From: Oscillospiraceae bacterium
GTDB taxonomy: Bacteria; Bacillota; Clostridia; Oscillospirales; Acutalibacteraceae
Assembly: GCA_031273775.1 (NCBI GenBank)
Contig: JAISRF010000025.1
Coordinates: 1 to 14,065, forward strand
Direction of reading: 5' to 3'
DNA length: 14,065 nucleotides
How positions within the stretch are numbered: position 1 is the stretch's first letter; the number at the start of each line of letters is the position of its first letter. The notes below the pieces were generated by a model. That model saw nothing but the letters and a program-made list of their open reading frames with translations. It ran no database searches and had not been told where the DNA came from. Shown one piece after another: positions 1 to 6,106 of the stretch. Made by a program: the position numbers and the translations under genes.

Positions 1-1085
1 ACATTCACACAGTTGACGGCGGAACTCACGAGTCGGCCTTTAAAAACAGCCTGACCCGCGTGATCAACGCCCACGCCCGCAAGTTCAAAATGCTCAAAGA
101 CAACGACGCCAACCTCAAGGGCGATGACATCCAGGAAGGTCTGATTGCCGTGATCAGCGTGAAGCTGACGGACGCGCAGTTTGAAGGGCAGACCAAGGCA
201 AAGCTGGGTAATACGGCCATGGGCACCTATGTCACCGGTGTGATGAACGACCAATTGCAGGCATTTTTGGAGGAAAATCCTACATTTGCCCGCGCTATCA
301 TAGACAAAGCGCTGGCGGCCTCCACCGCGCGCGAAGCGGCGCAGAAAGCCCGCGATTTACAACGCCAGAAGACCGGACTTTCAAAGGTGCGGATGCCGGA
401 CAAATTAGCCGATTGCATCTCCGGAGACCCCGAAAAAACCGAACTGTTTATTGTTGAGGGAGACAGCGCCGGAGGCAGCGCCATTAAGGGACGCGACCGT
501 GATTATCAGGCAATTTTGTCGTTGTGGGGTAAAATGCTCAACGTGGAAAAGGCGCGGATTGACAAGGTGTTCGGCAATGAAAAGCTAACCCCGGTGGTCA
601 TTGCGCTGGGAACGGGAATCGGCGAGAATTTCGACATTTCCAAGCTCCGGTACGGCAAAATTATTCTCATGGCGGATGCCGACGTGGACGGGGCGCATAT
701 CCGTACTTTACTGCTCACGTTTTTCTTCCGATACATGCCGCAGTTGGTGGAAAACGGCAACATATATTTAGCCCAGCCGCCGCTGTTTCGAGTGAGCAAG
801 GGAAAACGGTTTTTCTATGCCTTTACCGAGGAGGAGCGGGATAAATATATTGCGGAATTGGGTGGAAGTGCCGATATTCAGCGATACAAGGGCTTGGGCG
901 AGATGGATGCCGAACAGCTGTGGGAAACCACCATGGATCCTGATTTTCGTACCATTTTAAAGGTGGAACTGGAAAATTTTGAAAAGGCCGACGGCGTGTT
1001 CGATGTGCTGATGGGCGACGATGTGGAACCGCGCCGTGAATTTATTGAGCAAAACGCGCTGAACGTGCAGTATTTGGACGTGTGA
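1..1085 (+). CDS. gyrB: DNA gyrase subunit B, C-terminal part (5' end outside window)
   Basis: This is the ATPase subunit of type II topoisomerase, which introduces negative supercoils with GyrA. Only the last 360 residues are present; the reading frame is open from base 3 (IHTVDGGTHE, the end of the ATPase/transducer part) to a TGA at 1083-1085. Visible landmarks are the TOPRIM start EGDSAGG (codons 456-476), the metal-binding DADVDGAHIRTLLLTFFFR segment (acidic triad codons 675-689), and RYKGLGEM (from 882). The tail VEPRREFIEQNALNVQYLDV is of the kind that closes Gram-positive GyrB, and no Gram-negative-type insertion is present, so gyrB is preferred over parE. One oddity: the segment reads AILSLWGKMLNVEKA, with Trp where E. 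coli GyrB has Lys447. A small membrane-protein gene follows 56 bases later; gyrA does not. Confidence 0.96.
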   Translation, partial: IHTVDGGTHESAFKNSLTRVINAHARKFKMLKDNDANLKGDDIQEGLIAVISVKLTDAQFEGQTKAKLGNTAMGTYVTGVMNDQLQAFLEENPTFARAIIDKALAASTAREAAQKARDLQRQKTGLSKVRMPDKLADCISGDPEKTELFIVEGDSAGGSAIKGRDRDYQAILSLWGKMLNVEKARIDKVFGNEKLTPVVIALGTGIGENFDISKLRYGKIILMADADVDGAHIRTLLLTFFFRYMPQLVENGNIYLAQPPLFRVSKGKRFFYAFTEEERDKYIAELGGSADIQRYKGLGEMDAEQLWETTMDPDFRTILKVELENFEKADGVFDVLMGDDVEPRREFIEQNALNVQYLDV

Positions 1086-1141
1086 AGATAGTTAACAGTA
1101 ACCAATATTCCAAGGAATGCCACGATTAACGGAAAGAGTGG

Positions 1142-1642
1142 GTGAACTTAAAAATAAAACCGATTCGCTTGTCCTATGTTTTGACCACGGAGGAAATCGC
1201 CGCCGCGCTCACCATTTCCGGAAAGAGCGGCATAAAGCCGGTAAAATCCGCCATCCAGACCGGATTGCTCACGGCGCTGTTTGTGCTGTTCACCGTGTAC
1301 GCCGTCCTTGACCCCAAGCAATTTCAATATTATTTTTTCGCCGTGATTTCCCTTATCTCGGCACCCGTTCCCGTACTTCTACCCAGAAAAACGTTAAAGC
1401 GCCGAGCCGCCGCTTTCGCGGACGGAACCCGGCTGGATGTGAGCGTTTCCACCGGCAAAATTGACGTGGAGGGCTTTTTCGTCAAGTGGAGCGTGCCTTT
1501 GGATGAAACCTGCCGCGTGTTTGAGGGCGGCGGGGTTTTCGCCACCCAAGCTGAGGGCGGTCACTTGCTGTGCATTCCGCTTCGGGCAGTGCCGGAAGGG
1601 GTACTGGAACGCGTGAGGGAGTGCTTGCGAATCGGGATATGA
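1142..1642 (+). CDS. YcxB-like small membrane protein
   Basis: This is a 166-residue protein of unknown role. Residues 1-38 are a soluble N-terminus (SYVLTTEEIAAALTIS). Two hydrophobic helices follow at about 39-58 and 62-82, and then a cytoplasmic-looking beta-rich tail with a central Trp (FVKWSVPLDE) and a closing amphipathic helix (PEGVLERVRECLRI). This layout and the pattern 'IDVEGFFVKW..I' resemble the C-terminal domain of the YcxB family (PF14317); that is recognition from memory. The start is a GTG at 1142 with a poor ribosome binding site (GGAAAG about 6 bases upstream), so expression is probably low or coupled to gyrB, which ends 56 bases before. It ends 27 bases from the convergent serS stop. 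Confidence 0.72.
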   Translation: MNLKIKPIRLSYVLTTEEIAAALTISGKSGIKPVKSAIQTGLLTALFVLFTVYAVLDPKQFQYYFFAVISLISAPVPVLLPRKTLKRRAAAFADGTRLDVSVSTGKIDVEGFFVKWSVPLDETCRVFEGGGVFATQAEGGHLLCIPLRAVPEGVLERVRECLRIGI

Positions 1643-1669
1643 AACGGTTCTTCTCCGCGGCGTAAATCA

Positions 1670-2950
1670 TTACCTGTTCCTTGTTATCGTATCCGTTCTC
1701 ATATACGGCCTTAAAACCTCCGGTACCGTCACACTTCCGTCGCCATTTTGGAAATTTTCCAAAATGGCCGCCACCGTGCGCCCGACCGCCACGCCGGAGC
1801 CGTTGAGCGTGTGAACCAGAGTCGCCTTGTCCTTCACATCGTTTTTGAAGCGTATAGACGCCCGCCGCGCCTGAAAGTCCTCGAAATTGGAACAGCTGGA
1901 AATTTCCAAATACCGCCCGTAGGACGGCATCCAGACCTCAATATCGTAGGTTTTCGCGGAGGCAAAGCCCATGTCGCCAGTACACAGGCAGACCACACGG
2001 TAGGGCAGACCCAGCAACTGTAAGACCCGTTCTGCGTCCGCGGTCAGGGATTCCAGCTCACCATAGGAATCGGCGGGGTCAGCGAACTTTACCAGTTCCA
2101 CCTTGTTAAACTGGTGCTGGCGAATGAGCCCCCTTGTGTCCCGTCCGGCGCTGCCCGCCTCGGCGCGGAAACAGGCCGAATAAGCGCAGTACTTTATCGG
2201 GAGCGTTTTGCCGTCCAAAATCTCATCCCGGTGAAGGTTGGTTACGGGCACCTCCGCCGTGGGAATGAGAAAATAGTCCATATTGGCAAGTCGGAATGCG
2301 TCTTCCTCGAATTTGGGGAGCTGCCCGGTGCCGGTCATGGAGGTGCGGTTGACCATATAGGGCGGAAAAATCTCCGTATAGCCGTGCCCGGTGTGCGTGT
2401 CGAGAAAGAAGTTGCAAACGGAGCGTTCTAATCGCGCGCCCAGCCCTTTGTAAAACGTGAAACGTGTACCGGTGACCTTCGCGGCTGCCTCCGCGTCCAA
2501 AATCTCCAGTTTATTTCCTAAATCCCAGTGGGGAAGAGGCTCATACTCAAATTCGCGGGGTGTACCCCAGCGGCGCACCTCTACATTTCCGTCACTGTCC
2601 CTGCCCACGGGTACCGAGTCATGCGGAATGTTCGGGAGAGTCAGCAGCAGGTTACGCTGTTTGTCCTCCACACCCGTAAGTTCGCCCTCCAGATTCTTAA
2701 TTTCCTCGCTGAGGGTTTTCATCTCCCCCAGCAGCGGGGCGGCGTCTCCGCCGTTTTTCTTGATTTGCGGGATTTTCTTTGACGCCTGATTTTGTCGGGA
2801 CTTTAGCATGTCTGATTTTACGCCCAACTCCCGCCGCGTAGAATCCAGTTCCAGCAGACAGTCGATCTGCGCGTCAAAATCTGCATTGCGGTTTTTCATG
2901 GCGGATTTGATCGCTTCCGGGTTTGCCCGGACGGTTTTTATATTGAGCAT
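1670..2950 (-). CDS. serS: Serine--tRNA ligase
   Basis: A class II aminoacyl-tRNA synthetase that charges tRNA-Ser (and tRNA-Sec where present) with serine in the cytoplasm. The 426 residues match the usual bacterial length. Residues 1 to about 105 form the coiled-coil tRNA-binding arm. The serine site TAEVPVTN is at 231-238. Motif 2 begins at FRAEAGSAGRDTRG (261-274) and continues through RQHQF. Motif 3 is LNGSGVAVGRTVAAILENFQ (382-401). All key motifs are intact. The ATG at 2950 is preceded by a good ribosome binding site (AAAGGGAG). The gene lies 63 bases downstream of parB on the same strand and is probably co-transcribed with it. That gap is too short to hold a T-box leader, which controls serS in many Firmicutes. 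Confidence 0.98.
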   Translation of the reverse strand: MLNIKTVRANPEAIKSAMKNRNADFDAQIDCLLELDSTRRELGVKSDMLKSRQNQASKKIPQIKKNGGDAAPLLGEMKTLSEEIKNLEGELTGVEDKQRNLLLTLPNIPHDSVPVGRDSDGNVEVRRWGTPREFEYEPLPHWDLGNKLEILDAEAAAKVTGTRFTFYKGLGARLERSVCNFFLDTHTGHGYTEIFPPYMVNRTSMTGTGQLPKFEEDAFRLANMDYFLIPTAEVPVTNLHRDEILDGKTLPIKYCAYSACFRAEAGSAGRDTRGLIRQHQFNKVELVKFADPADSYGELESLTADAERVLQLLGLPYRVVCLCTGDMGFASAKTYDIEVWMPSYGRYLEISSCSNFEDFQARRASIRFKNDVKDKATLVHTLNGSGVAVGRTVAAILENFQNGDGSVTVPEVLRPYMRTDTITRNR

Positions 2951-3013
2951 GGATTTATTCTCCCTTTGCTTTAACTTTCAATTCATTTAGTTTCTGAAAA
3001 ACTGTCTTAAAGA

Positions 3014-3859
3014 TTACGTGGTCAGCTTGTTGGCCAGCGCCGTCAAATCATCACGTCCGGTGTATTCAATTTCAATTATGCCGCGGATTTCGCTTCCGCG
3101 GATCATTACCCGCCGCCCGAGTTCTGTGATCATGGCCAGTTCCATTTCTCGGATGAAGGTATCCCTGGGCGGAGCCTGCGGCGCGGGTTTACCGTTTTCC
3201 ACATCGGCTTTCCTGCTCTTTGCAAGGCGCTCCAGTTCCCGCACGGAACAGCCGCCCGCGGCCTTTTCGGCCGCTTGCCGTCTGTCTTGGGAATCCTCAA
3301 ACATCAAAAGAGCCCGGCCATGACCGGCGGATATTTTGCCTTGCCCCAAAAGCGCCTGTACTTCCTCCGGCAACTGCAAAAGCCGAAGAGCGTTGGTCAC
3401 CGCCACCCGTGATTTTCCTACCCGCGCGGCGACATCTTCCTGAGTAAGACGGCATCGTTCAATTAAGGATTTGTACCCCAGCGCCTCTTCCATGGGGTTT
3501 AGATCCTGCCTTTGCAGGTTCTCAATCAGCGCCATTTCCATGGTCTGCTCGTCGGTCAGTTCGCGGATTACCGCCGGCACGGTTTCCAGCCCCGCCAACC
3601 GCGCCGCGCGCCAGCGGCGTTCCCCCGCCACAATCTGATACCCGCCCCCGGCAAGGGGACGCACCACAATCGGCTGGATTACACCTTGAATTTTTATGCT
3701 TTCGGACAGTTCCGCCAGCGCTTCCTCGTCGAACACTGTGCGGGGCTGTCCGCGGTTGGGTTCAATGTCCGCAATCCGCAGTTCAGCCACCGTGAGATTG
3801 TCACCGGCGTTTTGGGAAAACAGGGCGTCAAGACCGCGCCCCAAGCCTCGGTTTTTCAT
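3014..3859 (-). CDS. parB: ParB/Spo0J chromosome-partitioning CTPase
   Basis: ParB binds parS sites near the origin, slides as a CTP-dependent clamp, loads SMC and works with the ParA ATPase in origin segregation. The 281 residues show the full family plan. The N-terminal peptide KNRGLGRGLDALF is the type that stimulates ParA. The CTP-binding N domain carries GERRWRAARLAG (79-90) and ENLQRQDLNPMEEA (113-126). A helix-turn-helix lies at about 138-161 (LTQEDVAARVGKSRVAVTNAL) and is followed by GHGRALL (169-175). A variable linker leads to a C-terminal dimerisation segment (about 230-281). The ATG at 3859 has GGGAG upstream. The gene sits 67 bases after the comEA-like gene and 63 bases before serS in one minus-strand run. 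A parA partner, common directly upstream of parB, is absent here. Confidence 0.97.
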   Translation of the reverse strand: MKNRGLGRGLDALFSQNAGDNLTVAELRIADIEPNRGQPRTVFDEEALAELSESIKIQGVIQPIVVRPLAGGGYQIVAGERRWRAARLAGLETVPAVIRELTDEQTMEMALIENLQRQDLNPMEEALGYKSLIERCRLTQEDVAARVGKSRVAVTNALRLLQLPEEVQALLGQGKISAGHGRALLMFEDSQDRRQAAEKAAGGCSVRELERLAKSRKADVENGKPAPQAPPRDTFIREMELAMITELGRRVMIRGSEIRGIIEIEYTGRDDLTALANKLTT

Positions 3860-3926
3860 ATATTGCTCCCTAATGTTTATTGGGTTTTTATTATTGGACA
3901 GACACGAGATCCGCCGCTATACGCAA

Positions 3927-4418
3927 CTACCCAACCGTAATATACGGTAGGAGTTTGGCAAGGGTTTTTTCGCCGATTCCCTTTACTTTAATTAAATCCT
4001 CCGGGGATTGGAAGGGGCCGTTTTCATCCCGGTAGGCAATAATGGCACGGGCTTTGACATCGCCGACCCCGGTCAGCTGCTTCAATTCCTCCACGCCGGC
4101 GATATTGATGTTAACGGGAAGGCCGCTTTTTTGAGAAGTAACGGCTTTTTTTGAGGTTGTAAGCGGAGAGGAAGCTTGACTTTTCGCGAAGGATGTCGCG
4201 GCGGGTGCGGATTCTTCCGGATCGTCCTTCGGAATTTCTTCAGGTTCTTCAGGTTCCTCAGGCTCCTCCATGGTTTGCTCATAGGAAAAAGCAGAGGTGA
4301 CCGTGTTCGCCGATGAAAGCCGGGGCGCGGAAAGCACATTATAAAAAATCAGAGCAGCCGAAGCCGTCAGACCCAGCGCCACCAGAATTATTTCCATCAG
4401 CCTTGCGCGATTTGCCAA
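3927..4418 (-). CDS. comEA: ComEA-like membrane-anchored helix-hairpin-helix DNA-binding protein
   Basis: This protein resembles ComEA, the surface DNA receptor of natural transformation. With the TTG start at 4418 it has 163 residues: a membrane helix at about 8-28, a Ser/Thr-rich and very acidic linker with (EEP)3 at about 51-59, and a C-terminal tandem helix-hairpin-helix domain (NINIAGVEELKQLTGVGDVKARAIIAYR, then IKVKGIGEKTLAKLLPYI) reaching residue 163. It lacks the SLBB domain seen in longer ComEA proteins. The start was chosen because a strong AAGGAGGGG lies just upstream of the TTG. The open frame extends to an ATG at 4532, but that ATG has no ribosome binding site and adds an unconvincing basic stretch. 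It is the first gene of the run leading into parB and serS. The fold is clear; a transformation role is inferred from the family, as no comEC is in view. Confidence 0.85.
   Translation of the reverse strand: MANRARLMEIILVALGLTASAALIFYNVLSAPRLSSANTVTSAFSYEQTMEEPEEPEEPEEIPKDDPEESAPAATSFAKSQASSPLTTSKKAVTSQKSGLPVNINIAGVEELKQLTGVGDVKARAIIAYRDENGPFQSPEDLIKVKGIGEKTLAKLLPYITVG
4236..4262. repeat. Three 9-base tandem repeats encoding Glu-Glu-Pro
   Basis: Three consecutive 9-base units (TTCTTCAGG twice, then TTCCTCAGG, on the + strand) lie inside the comEA-like gene and encode the acidic Glu-Glu-Pro linker between membrane anchor and DNA-binding domain. A fourth degenerate unit follows. Unit number may vary between strains by slippage without shifting the frame. 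Confidence 0.85.
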
Positions 4419-4554
4419 GCGGAACCCCTCCTTTTTTTGGAAGTTAGAGGTTAGTATCACATGAACTGCTTTACGTAAATAAAAAGAAAAACAACACACA
4501 ATCCGTAATCTCTTGCGCACGGCGGAGCGCATTGGCTTTATGATTGCAAGTGTT
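4419..4554 (-). other. Probable 5' leader of the comEA-parB-serS transcript
   Basis: If transcription starts about 7 bases after the -10 box at 4555-4560, the untranslated leader is about 130 bases. I see no known riboswitch or terminator in it. It contains an exact 10-base palindrome TTTACGTAAA (4470-4479), a pyrimidine-rich stretch, and a weak 5-bp hairpin (TGCGC/GCGCA) near its 5' end. An in-frame ATG at 4532 could start a longer ComEA but has no ribosome binding site. Confidence 0.4.
4425..4433 (-). promoter_or_regulatory. Strong ribosome binding site fixing a TTG start for the comEA-like gene
   Basis: On the minus strand AAGGAGGGG ends 6 bases before the TTG at 4418 (8 bases counted from the GGAGG core). 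It lies inside the longer open frame that begins at 4532, and is the main reason for choosing the shorter protein. Confidence 0.8.
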
Positions 4555-4583
4555 ATTATACGACTGTTTCACGGGAAAATCAA
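4555..4583 (-). promoter_or_regulatory. Sigma-A promoter of the comEA-parB-serS operon
   Basis: Minus strand: -35 TTGATT (4583-4578), a 17-base spacer, and a perfect -10 TATAAT (4560-4555). An AT tract (TTAAAAAATTTTT on the + strand, 4587-4599) lies directly upstream of the -35 box and could act as an UP element. Correct orientation, ideal spacing and an intergenic position make this the best promoter in the window. Confidence 0.75.
4565..4580. promoter_or_regulatory. Candidate parS (ParB-binding) site inside the operon promoter
   Basis: The 16-mer TGTTTCACGGGAAAAT matches 13 of 16 positions of the Firmicutes parS consensus TGTTTCACGTGAAACA; read on the minus strand it ends with an unbroken CGTGAAACA. 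It fills the spacer between the -35 and -10 boxes of the promoter reading toward parB. Mismatches are at positions 10, 15 and 16, and the one at 10 breaks the central CACGTG, so this would be a weak site or an operator rather than a primary loading site. Confidence 0.35.
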
Positions 4584-4618
4584 CAGTTAAAAAATTTTTG
4601 TTGGTTTTGTAAGTAGGT

Positions 4619-4667
4619 CAGCGTGGAAAGCAAGTTACGGTGCTCTTCCTCGTCATCCGCTACGCTG
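4619..4667. ncRNA. Bulged hairpin, candidate structured RNA element
   Basis: CAGCGT (4619-4624) pairs with ACGCTG (4662-4667). Inside it GGAAAGCA (4625-4632) pairs with TGCTCTTCC (4641-4649) with one bulged base, closing an 8-base loop. A 12-base bulge separates the two stems on one side. The structure lies downstream of the minus-strand promoter at 4759-4788, so it would be transcribed on the minus strand. No U-tract follows directly, so it is not a classical terminator, and I do not recognise it as a known RNA family. Confidence 0.3.
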
Positions 4668-4677
4668 TTGGCGCAGG

Positions 4678-4693
4678 CTTCAATTCTTCAATT
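4678..4693. repeat. Exact 8-base tandem duplication
   Basis: CTTCAATT occurs twice in direct succession (4678-4685 and 4686-4693), right where the possible small gene changes frame. Collapsing the repeat to one copy does not reopen that frame (a TAG follows), so it does not by itself explain the frameshift. Confidence 0.7.
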
Positions 4694-4758
4694 TATTGTC
4701 CGCTCTGCCACTGCTCATACCTATTTTCCTTTCCAATATTTTCTATCAAAATAGTTAC

Positions 4759-4788
4759 ATTATACCATGAATTGGTTCCATTTGGCAA
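4759..4788 (-). promoter_or_regulatory. Minus-strand promoter with extended -10
   Basis: Minus strand: -35 TTGCCA (4788-4783), an 18-base spacer, and -10 TATAAT (4764-4759) preceded by TG one base upstream, an extended -10. Transcription would start near 4752 and run into the possible small gene or structured RNA, and perhaps on into the comEA operon. The -35 box overlaps that of the divergent promoter for the transporter operon. Confidence 0.6.
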
Positions 4789-4817
4789 TAGACGATTCCT
4801 TATTAATATGCTAAAAT
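4782..4817 (+). promoter_or_regulatory. Promoter region of the oxidoreductase-transporter operon
   Basis: Two overlapping readings are possible. One is TTGGCA (4782-4787), 16 bases, then TAATAT (4804-4809). The other is an extended -10, TGCTAAAAT (4809-4817), with no good -35. Either puts the start 25-45 bases before the ATG at 4858, which is preceded by a G6 run 10 bases upstream. No CcpA cre box or other familiar operator was found by eye. Confidence 0.5.
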
Positions 4818-4857
4818 AACTTGAAAAGAGTTAATCATTACGGGGGGAATTGACCGG

Positions 4858-6105
4858 ATGGAACCTGTTTCGGTCGCAGTGCTCGGCTGCGGAAACCGGG
4901 GTCAGTATTACGCAAGCTACAGTAAGTTACATCCTGAACAGTTGAGGATCGCGGGCTGCGCGGATTCGTCTGAGATCAAAAGAAAAAAAATGAGCGGCGA
5001 GTATACCTTGCCCGAAAACGCGGTTTTTATTTCCGCCGAGGAATTGTTGTCTCAGCCTCGCTTCGCGGACGCCGTTTTCATCTGTACGCAGGATCGGGAG
5101 CATGTGGAGCACGCGGTTGCGGCGCTGGAGAAGGGGTATCATCTGTTGCTTGAAAAGCCCGTTTCACCGAGCGTCAGCGAATGTAAACGCTTAACGGAAG
5201 TGGCTCGGCGCTATAAAAAAGAAGTCGTGGTTTGCCACGTTTTGCGCTACGCACCTTTTTATCAAACCCTCAAACAATTGATTGACAGCGGCGAGCTTGG
5301 GGAAATCGTACATATTAATTCCAGCGAGCACATCGGATATTGGCATTTTTCACATTCCTTCGTAAGGGGGAATTGGCGAAATTCAAACGAATCCAGCCCG
5401 CTTATACTCGCAAAGTGCTGTCATGATATCGACACGCTGCTATGGCTGGCGGGAAAACCCTGCCGGACGGTTTCATCGCAGGGAGGGTTGTACTGGTTCA
5501 ATGAAAAAAACGCGCCAGACGGCTCCGCCAAACGGTGTCTTGATGGTTGCAAGGTGAAGGACAGCTGCGTTTACGATGTTGAAAAGCTCTATTCAATTGG
5601 TTTTTGCGGGGAAGGCAGCTTTTTACTGAGTGCGTTAACACAGGATATCACTGAAAAAGGCATCAAGGACGCCTTAGCCGTCAGTCCTTATGGTCGGTGT
5701 GTTTATTATTGCGATAACAACGTTGCGGATCATCAGCAGGTGACGATCGAGACGGAGGGCGGCGCTACCATCGGTTTTTCAGTGTGCGCCTTTTCGCAGG
5801 AGTGTTACCGTTCCATACACATTATGGGAACCAAGGGCGAGGCGGTCGGTTCGGTGAACAAAAACAAGCTTGAGCTTATCCGGTACGGCCGGGAGCCGGA
5901 AACCATCTGTCTGGACGCGGAAGAAAGCGGCAGCGGGCACGGCGGCGGGGATATGCTCATGATAAAGCACTTCATAGATCTGGTTCGTGGAAAGGGTGGC
6001 GGTTCGCCGGCATTGCTTGAGCAGTCGTTGACCAGTCATTACGTTGCGTTCGCGGCGGAGGAATCCCGTCAAAAAGGCGGGATCCCGATCCGATTATCCG
6101 ATTAG
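4858..6105 (+). CDS. Gfo/Idh/MocA-family NAD(P)-dependent oxidoreductase
   Basis: A cytoplasmic dehydrogenase of the glucose-fructose oxidoreductase / inositol dehydrogenase superfamily, which oxidises sugars, sugar acids or cyclitols. The 415 residues include an N-terminal Rossmann fold with VAVLGCGNRG (6-15), the family motif EKPV (99-102) with the probable catalytic Lys100, and the active-site helix CCHDIDTLLWLAG (187-199). A Cys pattern C-x3-C-x5-C (Cys227, Cys231, Cys237) forms an insert in the C-terminal domain. The last third (HGGGDMLMIKHFIDLVRG) closes the family fold. It is first in the operon, 59 bases before a permease gene, which suggests that it acts on the imported compound. The substrate cannot be told from sequence. 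Confidence 0.92.
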   Translation: MEPVSVAVLGCGNRGQYYASYSKLHPEQLRIAGCADSSEIKRKKMSGEYTLPENAVFISAEELLSQPRFADAVFICTQDREHVEHAVAALEKGYHLLLEKPVSPSVSECKRLTEVARRYKKEVVVCHVLRYAPFYQTLKQLIDSGELGEIVHINSSEHIGYWHFSHSFVRGNWRNSNESSPLILAKCCHDIDTLLWLAGKPCRTVSSQGGLYWFNEKNAPDGSAKRCLDGCKVKDSCVYDVEKLYSIGFCGEGSFLLSALTQDITEKGIKDALAVSPYGRCVYYCDNNVADHQQVTIETEGGATIGFSVCAFSQECYRSIHIMGTKGEAVGSVNKNKLELIRYGREPETICLDAEESGSGHGGGDMLMIKHFIDLVRGKGGGSPALLEQSLTSHYVAFAAEESRQKGGIPIRLSD

Positions 6106-6106
6106 C

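Larger units (their letters stand above)
4580..4718 (-). pseudogene. Possible frameshifted small gene of about 45 residues
   Basis: On the minus strand an ATG at 4718 with a good ribosome binding site (AAGGA, 8 bases away) lies just downstream of a strong promoter, but the frame closes after 12 codons (MSSGRADNKLKN, stop 4680-4682). The neighbouring frame then reads ACANSVADDEEEHRNLLSTL and on to a TGA at 4580-4582, with codon choice resembling the other genes. Removing one A near 4685 would join both into one frame of about 45 residues. It matches no family I recognise. The same bases can fold into a bulged hairpin, so a non-coding RNA is an equal alternative, and both could be chance. Confidence 0.25.

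Noticed and set aside
1643..1669. A possible bidirectional terminator between the convergent genes
   Set aside because: The 27 bases contain only a short CCGCGG and no stable hairpin with a T- or A-tract.
2449..2464. A second parS-like 16-mer (TGTAAAACGTGAAACG, 12/16) inside serS
   Set aside because: One half-site only, four mismatches, and it lies in conserved serS coding sequence (RFTFYKG), so the match is probably imposed by the protein.
3934..3948. Inverted repeat ACCGTA-ATA-TACGGT at the end of the comEA-like gene
   Set aside because: It is a short stem inside the coding end with no T-tract; it may be chance and does not support a terminator.
4419..4532. A longer ComEA-like protein starting at the ATG at 4532
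   Set aside because: That ATG has no ribosome binding site, while a strong one sits before the TTG at 4418; the added residues do not look like a signal or domain.
4640..4680. A resemblance to glmS ribozyme pieces (GCGCC, TGACGAGG) on the minus strand
   Set aside because: Only two short strings agree, the remaining conserved core is missing, and the downstream gene is not glmS.
4640..4720. A tRNA-like string (GTGGCAGAGCGGACAAT) on the minus strand
   Set aside because: There is no T-loop GTTCGA sequence, acceptor stem or CCA end at the right distance.
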